From the NCBI GenBank assembly GCA_014323675.1, contig JACONN010000006.1:310001-374000 (forward strand): a stretch of DNA of 64,000 bases, written 5' to 3'. Numbering within the stretch: position 1 is the first letter of the stretch; every line of letters starts with the position of its first letter. Origin of the DNA: Hormoscilla sp. GM7CHS1pb. GTDB lineage: Bacteria > Cyanobacteriota > Cyanobacteriia > Cyanobacteriales > Desertifilaceae. This document shows positions 16,701 through 25,060 of the stretch, in pieces. The notes under the pieces are model-generated. The model ran no database searches and was not told the DNA's origin. It saw only the letters and a list, made by a program, of their open reading frames with translations. A program made the position numbers and the translations under genes.

Positions 16701-19448
16701 ATTGCTTTGGTACTGAAGTCAAATTATTATCCAGAGTCTTTCACGGTGAAAGTGGATGAGGCGATCGCGACTGGCAGGTATTTGGGCGATCGACTGCTAA
16801 TAGATATGGATAACTTCCAATTGGGGATGCTCAACATACAGCCAGACCTAGGGCCAGGACAGCTATCAGGTAAATTGTGGGGTGATTTTGACATTAATCT
16901 CAAAAATTGCCTTAATGAATTCAGAGGACATCCCGTACCGTTCCAGAAAAATCAGGGAAACTGTCTGGAAGGAACAGTTACGATAGAGCATCCGGCGGTA
17001 GGTCATCTGCAAGCCGACAACCTGGAAGCGACTTTTCGGTACGGGACAGGTTTAGGGACACTGGAAAATGCCAGTTTGGATCTGGGGAACAGTGAATATA
17101 AGTTGGCAGGGAAATACAACATCCTCACAGAGACAGGGGATGGGAAAATTAAGATAGTAAAAGGAGACATCCAGGAGATACTAGAAACACTAAAGTGGTT
17201 GAATTTCGCAGACATTGCCAGAGGTTTAGCACCACCTAGCTATGCTAAAGCCACAGATCTGGAAATATTCCCCGTCGGCGAGACAGAAAAAGATGTTCTT
17301 TGGCAATTGCGCCGCTTCTCGGAAATTAGTACTTTAGTCCAGCGTCGGGCATTTCAGCAAGAGACTAATCCGATCCCAGAACTATCCGAGTTAGATGGTA
17401 GTATGAAAGGAGAAGTGGATTTGGCAACAGCACCCGCTACGGGTATGATAGTGAATTTTGATGTTTTGGGTACAGATTGGTCTTGGGGAGAGTATGATTT
17501 TAACCCGATCGTCCTGAAAGGCGGCTTTGCAGATAATGTGCTTTCCCTGGATCCAATCAGAATTGAGTCGGGTCCAATTCGGCTAACATTTAATGGACAG
17601 GTTGGGGTAGAACAACAATCAGGCCAACTGCGCCTGGAAAATCTGCCTGTAGAATTGATAGAAAGGTTTGTGCCCCAGAAGTTTCCCGTTGATATTACTG
17701 GGAAAATAAATGTGACGGCTACCCTGGGAGGAGGGACGTTAGAAAATCCCCGGGGGATCGGGGAAATGCGGCTTGTGGATGGGACTCTGAATGAAACCGC
17801 ATTGGAGTTGGCGAAGGGGAGTTTTTCTTTGGACAATGGTCTATTGAGGTTTGGCTCTCAAGTAAGAGCGGGTGGTGCAGAATTGGTGAAAATAAAAGGT
17901 AGCATTCCTAATTTACTAGGTTACCAGGCAGAGCCTGGTAACGAGGGGGCAGTTTCTCCGATTAGCCAGGAAATCCAGATAGATGCGTATGTCGAAGATG
18001 AGGGTCTGGCAGTGCTGGATATACTGAGCAGGGAACAGGTAAAATGGGGCGGGGGGAGTGGGTTTGTCTTGGTTGAGATCCGAGGGACTTTCGATCGCCC
18101 GGTGGTGGATGGCAGTTTGCTGATCGAGAATGGTATATTTCACTACCCTCATTTACCCGAACCTTTAACGGATGTGAACGGACTGGTGAAGTTTGATGGC
18201 GATCGCATTTTTGTGGAACGGTGGGAGGGTAATTTCAGTGGCGGGCAACTGCGGGTAGCAGGGGAAATTCCTTTACTCTCGTCCGCGCAGCGTGCGCGCA
18301 GCGCATACTTTAGCACTGTGGACAACCCGTTGACGATCGACCTGGAAAACCTAGCCCTGGATTTCAACGAGATATTTTCCGGGGAGGTGAATGGTAATAT
18401 TGTGGTGAGTGGGACAGCCATGAGCCCTAAAATCGGGGGAAATATTCGCATTCCCAAAGGCAAAGTTTTCTTATCCCAGGCAGCGGAAGCCAACGTTTCC
18501 GGCGAAGCAGAAGGGAGCGGAAGGCCTAATGTCGCTAGCGGGCAGGAGGGTAGCGCAGAGGCGGCCCTAGGGGCAGAATTGGAGAATTTGCAGATTAGTT
18601 TGGGCGATCGGGTGTCATTGCGCTGGCCAGGGTTAATGAATATTCGTGCCACAGGGGATTTGACCATCAACGGTACAATAGAAGACATGCGTCCTGATGG
18701 AGACATTTTCTTACCGCGAGGATATGTGAATCTCTATACTACCCAGTTTCGTCTCACCGAAAACTACGATCACAAGGCGCGGTTTAGACCTCGTCAGGGA
18801 CTGGAACCAGACTTAGATATTCGCTTAGAAACTGCGGTGACGGAAATAGCAGGTGCTCGACAAGCTAATGTTACTAGCGCATCAGAGGAGAGAATCTTCT
18901 TGAGTCCTCCAGAGATTAGCGATCGGCCCGTACTAGGTGGTTTAGGGACGCAAACCGTAGAAATTGAAGCCAGAGTAGAAGGTCAGGCCTCTGGAATTAA
19001 AACTGGTAACGCCCTAACACTCAGCAGTTCCCCCCGTCGCAGCCAATCAGAAATTATCGCCTTGCTGGGCGGGAGTTTAGCGAATACCCTGAGTGGATCG
19101 GACAGTACCTTAGCCCTAGCCAACTTAGCAGGAAACGCCCTCTTGTCCAACATCGAGAACACAATCGCCGACAAACTAGAATTAACAGCACTGCGCCTTT
19201 TCCCCGTCCTGAACTTCAACGAAACCACAGCAGCCAAGCAAGATCCCAACTTCCCCCTAAGTTTAGGAGCAGAAGCCAGCATTAAAATTACCGACAACTT
19301 CGGAGCATCCATCTTAAAGATCCTGACTGACGATCGACCAGCCCAATTCAGTCTGCGCGTCACAGTAAGCGATCGCCTGCGTCTGCGGGGCGCTACGAAT
19401 TTCTCTGGGGACGATCGAGCCCAAATTGAGTACGAAATTCAATTCTAA
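13794..19448 (+). CDS. TamB-domain translocation/assembly module protein (Tic236-like)
   Basis: Very long (1884 residues) envelope protein: a short cytoplasmic N-terminus, one transmembrane anchor (about residues 62-82, VVAIGSLLLVGASAGAWSGW), a long repetitive beta-rich region, and the C-terminal TamB (DUF490) domain at about 1500-1884 with NGTIEDMRPDGDIFLPRGYV and the terminal YEIQF. The family bridges inner and outer membranes and supports outer-membrane protein or lipid transport. ATG at 13833 (MTNESNSNN) is an alternative start. At least six short palindromic repeats are read through in frame: 14821-14873, 15775-15815, 15943-15972, 16444-16513, 17920-17942 and about 18281-18308. Confidence 0.9.
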   Translation: MSLLTKSIFTGNDGMTNESNSNNQPDPKPPTALARRGNRLLWLRRRLPVPSLTHGWHAPGTLRCAVVAIGSLLLVGASAGAWSGWRWLHQELAPTVEEAIDGTISREFRMGQLESIVPQLPPGNFRLRFGSSGLPPTETDASYAAIEVVEVNVALRPMLWSRSRAAQSLSVNLDIRLIRPEVYLQEDEEGNWLNLTIQPQPETWLKISTDQVAIQDARIQIVPFPQKAPVSLSSINGQLNIFGNNQNFRFDINGKLDSGGDFNAQGNVQLPQRQANVQLRTQALCLAPLSSLIPDFLAVTVQSGILDSNISVRYRNDQPSLNGTVSFQDIAATYAPASENQTPVSRSLRVLQDKSTRKTPKPLQIAQTQGRLNFQDKLISLEEVSTLYAGKIPVTAQGEINIEKGLDVLAQVGSVTLEHAIETVGVSPPVQMTGEVKIEARIEGPFDGPVVQGNLTTTKPIRIDKVDFEEISAQAQFINNTLVVESVEVKPEVGGVLTAKGKVKLGEKAGIALDFMVDKIPGDAIAQLYGFSPDDITLGEISAEGAIFGPPSDIRGELSANIAGGGLQADARITTARGLASGILRRGESRGKEWQVGFHINKIKLGEISPKLPPSLQVPLTGEARVWGSLDSLDLENIQGSGEGRIFVAGGRVDLSGQLHTMPSGRRAKTRKASSGEWQAQVQTLDIDPERLSPEVPPGLLGQMTGNVRLAGSLTDAIALRARYAIGPGIEATAEGSLWVADSLVEASGRLKDGEWQALVQAPRVEIDRLSSLGLEIPPLLQGISGSTVLKFAGDVNAKTIADIEGEGEVVLFRDPVLERGTLKANWVWNGDRVLIEQVSAPGLSANGSILPNLENPLLSNLDLNLDLKDLNLAELPVPENVKLVSESTHPVVTRKRTTMGGYLWKRLTGNVDFAGAIGGEIITPRVNGNLRLRGLGVNDLAFDPDMSGPVIAEVGEGVNIDLKGNEDQIALVLKSNYYPESFTVKVDEAIATGRYLGDRLLIDMDNFQLGMLNIQPDLGPGQLSGKLWGDFDINLKNCLNEFRGHPVPFQKNQGNCLEGTVTIEHPAVGHLQADNLEATFRYGTGLGTLENASLDLGNSEYKLAGKYNILTETGDGKIKIVKGDIQEILETLKWLNFADIARGLAPPSYAKATDLEIFPVGETEKDVLWQLRRFSEISTLVQRRAFQQETNPIPELSELDGSMKGEVDLATAPATGMIVNFDVLGTDWSWGEYDFNPIVLKGGFADNVLSLDPIRIESGPIRLTFNGQVGVEQQSGQLRLENLPVELIERFVPQKFPVDITGKINVTATLGGGTLENPRGIGEMRLVDGTLNETALELAKGSFSLDNGLLRFGSQVRAGGAELVKIKGSIPNLLGYQAEPGNEGAVSPISQEIQIDAYVEDEGLAVLDILSREQVKWGGGSGFVLVEIRGTFDRPVVDGSLLIENGIFHYPHLPEPLTDVNGLVKFDGDRIFVERWEGNFSGGQLRVAGEIPLLSSAQRARSAYFSTVDNPLTIDLENLALDFNEIFSGEVNGNIVVSGTAMSPKIGGNIRIPKGKVFLSQAAEANVSGEAEGSGRPNVASGQEGSAEAALGAELENLQISLGDRVSLRWPGLMNIRATGDLTINGTIEDMRPDGDIFLPRGYVNLYTTQFRLTENYDHKARFRPRQGLEPDLDIRLETAVTEIAGARQANVTSASEERIFLSPPEISDRPVLGGLGTQTVEIEARVEGQASGIKTGNALTLSSSPRRSQSEIIALLGGSLANTLSGSDSTLALANLAGNALLSNIENTIADKLELTALRLFPVLNFNETTAAKQDPNFPLSLGAEASIKITDNFGASILKILTDDRPAQFSLRVTVSDRLRLRGATNFSGDDRAQIEYEIQF
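14821..14873. repeat. Type A palindrome (53 bp) in tamB
   Basis: Reverse-oriented copy of the element at 26650-26702 and 26898-26950: same length, same nested architecture (outer CGGTGTCT/AGACGCCG arms, inner GTCCT/AGGAC hairpin), same CTCTTGTCC and GTCTTCC blocks on the complementary strand. Encodes about 18 residues (VSRSLRVLQDKSTRKTP). Confidence 0.8.
15775..15815. repeat. Short type A palindrome (41 bp) in tamB
   Basis: CGATGCCTTCCGG facing CCGGAAGGCATCG. Same length as the intergenic copy at 35168-35208. Outer arms are CGATGCCT/AGGCATCG instead of CGATGTCT/AGACATCG, a paired change. Confidence 0.75.
15943..15972. repeat. CGATCGCG-type palindrome in tamB
   Basis: CGATTGCGCTGCGCGCACGC continuing to TACGCGATCG; related to the fabZ-end palindrome at 1628-1658. 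Read in frame as AIALRARYAIG. Confidence 0.65.
16444..16513. repeat. Type B palindrome (70 bp) in tamB
   Basis: TCGTTTCCGAGAGTACCCACC facing GGTGGGTATCTCTGGAAACGA, with an inner TGTCGTGACGCG/CGCACGACA hairpin. Exactly the same length as the copies at 23401-23470 and 26747-26816. Encodes about 23 residues in frame. Confidence 0.85.
17920..17942. repeat. GTTACCAGG/CCTGGTAAC palindrome in tamB
   Basis: Perfect 23-bp hairpin read as GYQAEPGN in frame. Same unit as at 48972-48995 between genes. Confidence 0.75.
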
Positions 19449-19778
19449 AATCACGTACCATTGGCGTTACCAGGCAGAGTTAGGACAATTAAACCTGCTG
19501 TGACCGTTTTCTAGCCAACGAATCGCATAAACCCACAGATGGTAAGGGTTTCATTCTCAGAGAGGTCTAATCTTTGGGAAGTGGCTGCGGAGATCTCGAC
19601 CCGACTGACCAAGATTTTTATGCGGGAGTTTGTGAGGAAAGGCGACCTGTTTATGGTAGCATGGAGAAGTTCCAAGCCCAGGGTGCATCCCAGTTTCGCC
19701 ATGAGTATAAATGCTTAGTCGAACTGGTTCCGAGATGGTGTTAAGCTGAGACAGTCGGTAAACGCTCCCTCTAAAACT

Positions 19779-21064
19779 ATGAATCCTGAAAATTTAGCTC
19801 AAATTAAAACCTATGCTTTGGGAATAGCCGCCTTGTTGTATGAGGAGGCCCAAGGGACTGTTCCAGAGCAATTGAAAACACTCTCAGGACTCGAAGCTAC
19901 AGTCCGTGGGCAGTTGCTTCAATACGTCAGTCCAGAGATTGCCCTTTTTTTATCGAAAGCACCAGTGGCACCACCGCAGGGCGAACCCGAATTTTAAACA
20001 GCATTTTGGGCGAGCTCCTCATCACGGAGAAGCAAGCGACTTATTTTGATGTGAGAGCCTATAGCCAGTGGAGTCCCTATCTGGAAAAATGTTGCTTGTT
20101 ACTGAGTGCGAACTCTTCTTATGAGCACGCCGAGGAAGATATTAAGCAGCTCACGGGGATGAGCGTTTCCCGGGGAACTCAGCAACGACTGGTGCAACGT
20201 TATGAGTTTGAATTACTGACAGTTAAAGAAGCCGTTTCCTCAACGAGCGCTCAAGAACCGAAACTGCCCCTTCAGGAGTTTGAGTTGCCCACAGCTAAAG
20301 AAGCCGTTTCCTCAACGGGCCCTCAAGGACCGAAACTGCCCCCTCAGGAGTTTGAGTTGCCGACGGCTAAAAAAGCTGTTTCCGAAATCAGCCCTCAAGA
20401 ACCGAAAGTGCTCGCCCATGAGTTGAAGTTGCCGACTGTCAAGGAAGTTGTTGAGGAAATGAGCATTGATGGGGGGAAAGTACGCTTACGGACCCCGCAA
20501 GGGAGACCCTGTGAGTGGCGCGATTACAAGGGCGTTAATCTACATGACCTCGGGGTAGCGGCCTTCTTTCGGGACAATGCAGGACTGGTCAAATGGGTCA
20601 ACCAGCAGCCCTTGGCGAATCCACTTGTGAGTATCGGAGACGGTCATGATGGCGTTTGGAATTTGTTTGCCGAGATTGGCCCAACCATCTTCCGTCTGGA
20701 AATCCTCGATTGGTATCACTTGATGGAAAACCTCGAGAAAGTCGGTGGGTCCAGATCTAGACTGGCACGAGTGAAAGCTCTCCTATGGTCAGGCAAGGTA
20801 GATGCAGCCCTCAAAGAATTTGACGACTGGGAGCATCCACGGGTTGATAACTTCAGGGCCTATGTTACTAAGCATCGTCACCGCATTGTGAACTATGGCT
20901 ATTACCAAGCCGAGGGAATTTCAATCGGTTCGGGAGAGGTGGAATCAACGATTAAGCAGGTTGCGGCACGGGTGAAGCTCTCAGGAGCGCAGTGGAAAGC
21001 TGCCAATGTTCCCCAAGTTCTGCGGCATCGCTGCGCTTATCTCAATGGAGTATTCTCAAGGTGA
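19779..21064 (+). pseudogene. ISKra4-like transposase, frameshifted, with internal 24-residue repeats
   Basis: The N-terminal frame (19779-19997, MNPENLAQIKTYALGIAALL) and main frame (20006-21064) are offset, so the gene is broken near 19990-20005 unless frameshifting joins them. Core motifs: VSIGDGHDGVWNL and ILDWYHLMENL (acidic catalytic region) and GISIGSGEVESTIKQVAARVK near the C-terminus, matching ISKra4-type enzymes. Between the N-terminal and catalytic parts lie three and a half copies of a 24-residue repeat (20204-20463). Confidence 0.8.
20204..20463 (+). repeat. 72-bp tandem repeat inside the transposase gene
   Basis: Unit of 24 codons, EFELPTAKEAVSSTGPQGPK plus LPPQ, three full copies and a partial one. 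The transposase remnant at 39098-39486 also carries a tandem repeat after a similar TRELLTV sequence, so such repeats may be a feature of this element group. Confidence 0.8.
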
Positions 21065-21272
21065 GTCAATCTTGACATTCTCATCATCTCGTGGTCTGTC
21101 AAGATAAAATTGACGAATTTTACGGAGATAACCGCTTCCGAGCCTTCCCTTCTCTTATCCGTCATCATTTCCTTGACAGACCAAGGGTCTATTAGTGACA
21201 GTTTAACAATGAAGTATTTTTGCTCATTGCCAAATTGGGATGCACCCCAAGCCCATCAACACGAACACGAAC

Positions 21273-21787
21273 ATGAACACTATTATCAAAGCCGCTGCCA
21301 TTCTCTACATGATATTTCCTTTCCAAGCAGCCTTGCAGGGTGGGATGTGGGGACGCACAAGGACGAGATGACGGGCGAAATCACTGGTTACTTTGCAATC
21401 TCAGACTTTGTTACCAGCACAAAGCCGATAGATTTCCCATACACAGGAATGGAGAGCATGTTATTCTTCCGTTGCAACACCGAAGACGAATCAATGTTCG
21501 TCTTCTTTGACCGTGAAGTGGACCTTGTCAGGTTTTTGGGATTGTCTGAGGCTCGGATAAAGTTTGATAATGAAATCATGATTGCGACAAGATCATACTA
21601 CAGAGGCAAACGCAACATTTTGCGCATCTTTTTGTCGAAAGAAGGTGTAGATATTGATCGGTTTATAAACCATATGACGGTCAAATTAGAGCTTGTCTTG
21701 CGAGGTCAAGGAGAAGTTTACTTTGAATACTCGCTGGAAGGTTCAAGTGATGCGATTAGACGAGCAAGAGAGATGTACCAGCAGTAG
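21273..21787 (+). pseudogene. Putative secreted protein, frameshifted near its signal peptide
   Basis: ATG at 21273 gives a good signal peptide, MNTIIKAAAILYMIFPFQAA, in one frame. The mature part WDVGTHKDEMTGEITGYFAI through FEYSLEGSSDAIRRAREMYQ runs in another frame to 21787. One missing G near 21338-21340 (TTGCAGGG for TTGGCAGGG) would join them. The mature region, with a WDVG-DEMTG start and a FFRC-FVFFD core, loosely recalls small periplasmic VasI-type proteins; this is weak. The longer open frame starting at 21110 begins inside the insertion sequence and is not the native start. Confidence 0.55.
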
Positions 21788-22005
21788 AAATGTCATTACT
21801 GGGGCGAGGCGATGAACGAGTTGTCACGACTCTTGTCAAAACCCTCATCGGATAAACTCTGGAGTTTGGAGACATATCGAGAAATCGCTACTAAATTCCT
21901 CGCCGGGCATTCAGACTCTTTCATCGGGTATTCAGACGCTGTCAGTACGTCTAGGATATAGTTAGAATGCCACTCATATAAGTGTCAGCTCCAACAATTG
22001 CCCAA

Positions 22006-23236
22006 TCACAAGAAATGACCCAGCTTTCGCGCCTTAGTCGCCAGATAATTGGAATTGTACTCAGTTGCCTCAATCAACAACGGCACCCGATCGACAATTT
22101 CTAAACCATAGCCCTTCAAACCAGCAATCTTGCGGGGATTATTCGTAATCAGGCGGAACTTTTTCACGCCCAAATCATTAAGGATCTGCGCACCCACGCC
22201 GTAATTCCGCAGGTCAGGGGGAAAACCCAGGCGAGTATTTGCTTCTACTGTATCTAGTCCGATATCTTGTAAAGAGTAGGCTTTGAGCTTATTAATTAAA
22301 CCAATGCCCCGACCTTCCTGACGCAGGTACACTACGCATCCCAGGGCCGCATTTTCGATCATTTTCAGCGCAGCTTGCAGCTGCAAACCACAGTCGCAGC
22401 GCAGAGACCCCAAAGCATCACCAGTCAGGCATTCAGAATGCATCCGCACCATCACCGTTTGGTCTGGGAACTCCGCTGGATCTCCTTTAACAATGGCCAG
22501 GTGATCGCCATTATCCAGGGTGTTGTGGTAAGCATAAATCTGGAAGTGACCGAACTGGCTGGGAAAATTGGTGACCGTCTCCCGGCGAACAAACCGTTCG
22601 TTTTGCAGTCGGTAACTGATTAAGTCGGCAATAGAAATAATTTTCAGCCCGTGTTTTTGGGCATAGTCTATTAGTTGGGGCAAGCGGGCCATTGAACCGT
22701 CAGGGTTTTGAATTTCACAAATTACCCCCGCCTGGTAGAGTCCAGCGAGTCTGGCCAGGTCAACTGCGGCTTCTGTGTGACCAGCGCGTTTTAAGACGCC
22801 ACCAACTCTTGCACGCAGAGGGAAAATATGACCGGGACGGCGCAAGTCTTGAGGACGGGTAGCTGGGTTAAGGGCCACTTGGATCGTCCGGGCCCTGTCT
22901 TCAGCGGAAATTCCCGTAGTCACCCCTGTCTCGGCGTCGATGCTGACCGTAAAAAGCCGTTTGATTCCGATCGCTGTTGTCGTTGACCATCAGGGGGAGG
23001 TCCAGTTCATCCAGGCGATCGCCCGTCATGGCCAAACAAATCAGCCCCCGGGCATGCACTGCCATAAAATTAATCATGTCCGGCGTTGCGAACTGGGCCG
23101 CGCAGATCGCATCCCCTTCGTTTTCCCGGTTCTCGTCATCCACGACCACGATCGCCCGACCTGCCTTTAGTTCTGACAGGGCTGAGTCGATCGAATCAAA
23201 CTTAAATTCTCCAGATTCTGCGTACATGAAGACCAA
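22006..23236 (-). pseudogene. ribBA: Bifunctional riboflavin protein RibBA, frameshifted
   Basis: N-terminal 3,4-dihydroxy-2-butanone-4-phosphate synthase (VVVDDENRENEGD metal/substrate motif; HARGLICLAM) and C-terminal GTP cyclohydrolase II (zinc cysteines in CLTGDALGSLRCDCG; RQEGRGIGL), supplying both precursors for riboflavin. The first frame ends in SDRNQTAFYGQHRRR; the second resumes at TTGISAEDRARTIQVALNP. Removing one A from the five-A run at 22951-22955 restores the expected NQTAFTVSIDAETGVTTGIS. Restored length is about 410 residues. RibBA has no obvious backup in view, so a sequence error is the likelier cause. Confidence 0.9.
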
Positions 23237-23378
23237 ACCTGTTGTCGGCCCGCTGTGCTATCAGTGGGCCATTGTCCCTTGTTTTTCGAGGCGTCTCACA
23301 GCCAAATTTCGCCTTTGGTACTAGAATGCATCAAACGTTAAACCGTTTGAGTTTCAAGTAATTTATTAATGGTAAAGC

Positions 23379-24539
23379 ATGATGGGAGAACACGCTCCTA
23401 TCGTTTCCAGAGACACCCACCCATGTCGTTGCCAGCTGGCGAACGACAGGGTGGGTGCTCTTGGAAACGACCCCCTCCGCTGCGCAGGGAAAAATCGAAT
23501 AAAAGTTGGGATTGTCGGCGCATCAGGCTATGGTGGAGTGCAACTCGTGCGACTGCTGGTGGATCATCCAGGGGTAGAACTGGTTTATTTAGGAGGTGAC
23601 AGCAGCGCTGGTAAATACTATAGCACCCTCTATCCTCATCTAGGTCATCGTGTCCAGATGGAGGTCGAACCCATAGACCTTAATATAATTGCTGGCAAAT
23701 GCCAAGTAGTTTTTCTGGGTCTACCCAATGGTCTGGCCTCTAAGATGGCACCGACACTGTTAGAAAAGGAGTGTAAGGTTCTCGACCTCTCAGCTGACTA
23801 CCGGTTAACAGATTTGCAAGTCTATAAAGCTTGGTATGGAGGCGATCGCGCCGACGATGAGGTAGCAGCTACGGCGGTTTACGGCTTACCGGAATTGTAT
23901 CGCGATCGGATCGCTCAAGCCTCATTAGTAGGCTGTCCCGGTTGCTATCCCACGGCAAGCATGCTAGCACTGGCACCACTATTCAAGCAAGGTTTAATTG
24001 TACCAGAGACAGCGATCGTCGATGCCAAATCGGGCACCTCTGGCGGCGGGAGACAAACTAAAACCCATCTCTTACTAGCGGAAGCGGATAGTTCCTTGGG
24101 AGCCTACGGGGTCGCACATCACCGGCATACTCCAGAAATTGAGCAAGTCTGTAGCGATCTGGCTGGCCATGAGGTAATGGTTCAATTCACCCCCCACCTG
24201 ATCCCGATGGTGCGGGGGATTTTAGCCACAGTCTATGGCAATCTGAACGATCCAGGGCTGAAGCGAGAAGATTTGATTACAATTTACTCAGCCTTCTATC
24301 GGGCTTGTCCCTGGGTAAAGGTGTTGCCTAGTGGGGTCTATCCGCAGACTAAATGGGCTTATGGCACTAACCTTTGTTATATAGGCGTCGAAGTGGACTC
24401 CCGCACCGATCGGGCGATCGTCCTCTCAGCGATCGATAACTTGATCAAGGGTCAAGCCGGTCAAGCCATTCAATGCCTCAACTTGATGATGGGTTGGGAA
24501 GAAACTTTGGGCCTACCCCAATTATGTTTTTATCCCTAA
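23379..24539 (+). CDS. argC: N-acetyl-gamma-glutamyl-phosphate reductase (ArgC)
   Basis: NADPH-dependent reductase of arginine synthesis: reduces N-acetylglutamyl-phosphate to the semialdehyde. Rossmann motif VGIVGASGYGG (43-53), catalytic Cys189 in VGCPGCYPTAS, substrate-site AHHRHTPEIEQ, and the C-terminal GQAIQCLNLMMG. The enzyme proper starts at about residue 39 (NRIKVGIVGASG). The first 38 residues hold a complete 70-bp type B palindrome (23401-23470) read in frame, leaving MMGEHAPI in front of it. Without the insert the length is near the family norm of about 350. Confidence 0.93.
   Translation: MMGEHAPIVSRDTHPCRCQLANDRVGALGNDPLRCAGKNRIKVGIVGASGYGGVQLVRLLVDHPGVELVYLGGDSSAGKYYSTLYPHLGHRVQMEVEPIDLNIIAGKCQVVFLGLPNGLASKMAPTLLEKECKVLDLSADYRLTDLQVYKAWYGGDRADDEVAATAVYGLPELYRDRIAQASLVGCPGCYPTASMLALAPLFKQGLIVPETAIVDAKSGTSGGGRQTKTHLLLAEADSSLGAYGVAHHRHTPEIEQVCSDLAGHEVMVQFTPHLIPMVRGILATVYGNLNDPGLKREDLITIYSAFYRACPWVKVLPSGVYPQTKWAYGTNLCYIGVEVDSRTDRAIVLSAIDNLIKGQAGQAIQCLNLMMGWEETLGLPQLCFYP
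23401..23470. repeat. Type B palindrome (70 bp) inside the argC 5' end
   Basis: TCGTTTCCAGAGACACCCACC facing GGTGGGTGCTCTTGGAAACGA, inner hairpin GTCGTTGCCAGC/GGCGAACGAC. Nearly identical to the copy in the nrdJ intein (26747-26816). Confidence 0.88.
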
Positions 24540-24673
24540 GACCAGCCTAGGGCGTCTCGCCCGCCCTAGAAACCTGGTTTCTAGCGAGAGGGGGAGAGGG
24601 GGAACTCACTAATTCAAAATTCAAAATTCAAAATTTCCGTAATTTTGAATTTTGAATTGATGCTGCCGAAACC

Positions 24674-24928
24674 TTATTCAATCGAAATCGGCTGATCGTG
24701 TCCAAGAGCGCCCACCCGGGTGGGCGTCTCTGGACACGACGGACCAGTGCTGTTGCCTGCCTTAGCAGAAGAAGCATCCGACTCAGGACCCACCTGCAAA
24801 GCGAGCCAGCTTTTCAGTGGGTCTTCATAGAGAGAAAGCCCGAGGATCCCAGAGCAAAAGCCGCCCAAAAAGGCGATCGGCTGCTTGGTTAATTCTTTGA
24901 AAATCGGCATCAGTTCATCCATAAACAT
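24674..24928 (-). CDS. Small conserved membrane protein with repeat-extended C-terminus
   Basis: 84 residues. The N-terminal half, DELMPIFKELTKQPIAFLGG and FCSGILGLSLYEDPLKSWL, resembles a small cyanobacterial protein family of about 50-60 residues with one hydrophobic helix; function unknown to me. The C-terminal 20 residues or so (PETPTRVGALGHDQPISIE) are mostly encoded by a 44-bp type B palindrome at 24696-24739. Start ATG at 24928; the upstream region is the 29-bp repeat array. Confidence 0.6.
   Translation of the reverse strand: MFMDELMPIFKELTKQPIAFLGGFCSGILGLSLYEDPLKSWLALQVGPESDASSAKAGNSTGPSCPETPTRVGALGHDQPISIE
24696..24739. repeat. Short type B palindrome (44 bp)
   Basis: TCGTGTCCAAGAGCGCCCACC directly facing GGTGGGCGTCTCTGGACACGA. 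It lacks the 26-bp inner hairpin of the 70-bp copies, so it looks like the simpler ancestral form. Lies in the 3' part of the 84-residue gene. Confidence 0.8.
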
Positions 24929-24944
24929 TTTCCTGTCTCCTTAG

Positions 24945-25060
24945 TTTGTAGTAAGCACTTTAGTGCTTCCCTGTTTGTAGTAAGCACTTTAGTGCTTCCC
25001 TGTTTGTAGTAAGCACTTTAGTGCTTCCCTCGCGCAAGGACTAAAGTCCTTACTACGAAC
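24945..25060. repeat. 29-bp tandem repeat (3 copies) plus one inverted relative
   Basis: Unit starting TTTGTAGTAAGCACTTTAGT at 24945, 24974 and 25003; each holds AAGCACTTTAGTGCTT. It is followed at about 25033-25060 by GGACTAAAGTCCTTACTACG, the inverted relative that forms the array at 51049-51358. Confidence 0.8.

Larger units (their letters stand above)
19681..21247. mobile_element. ISKra4-like insertion sequence with 8-bp target duplication
   Basis: 1567 bp. Ends are GGGTGCATCCCAGTTT on the left and AAATTGGGATGCACCC on the right. Flanked by a direct 8-bp duplication CAAGCCCA at 19673-19680 and 21248-21255. Its ends match those of the MITEs at 3809-3927 and 29876-30043, so it is a plausible source of the transposase that moved them. 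The right end lies 25 bp upstream of the ATG of a secreted-protein gene. Confidence 0.9.

Noticed and set aside
15634..18706. Several minus-strand frames of 70-190 codons in tamB
   Set aside because: Antisense shadows of the tamB coding frame with no recognisable domain.
21110..21272. Upstream start for the secreted-protein gene
   Set aside because: This part lies mostly in the insertion sequence; the true start with a signal peptide is at 21273.
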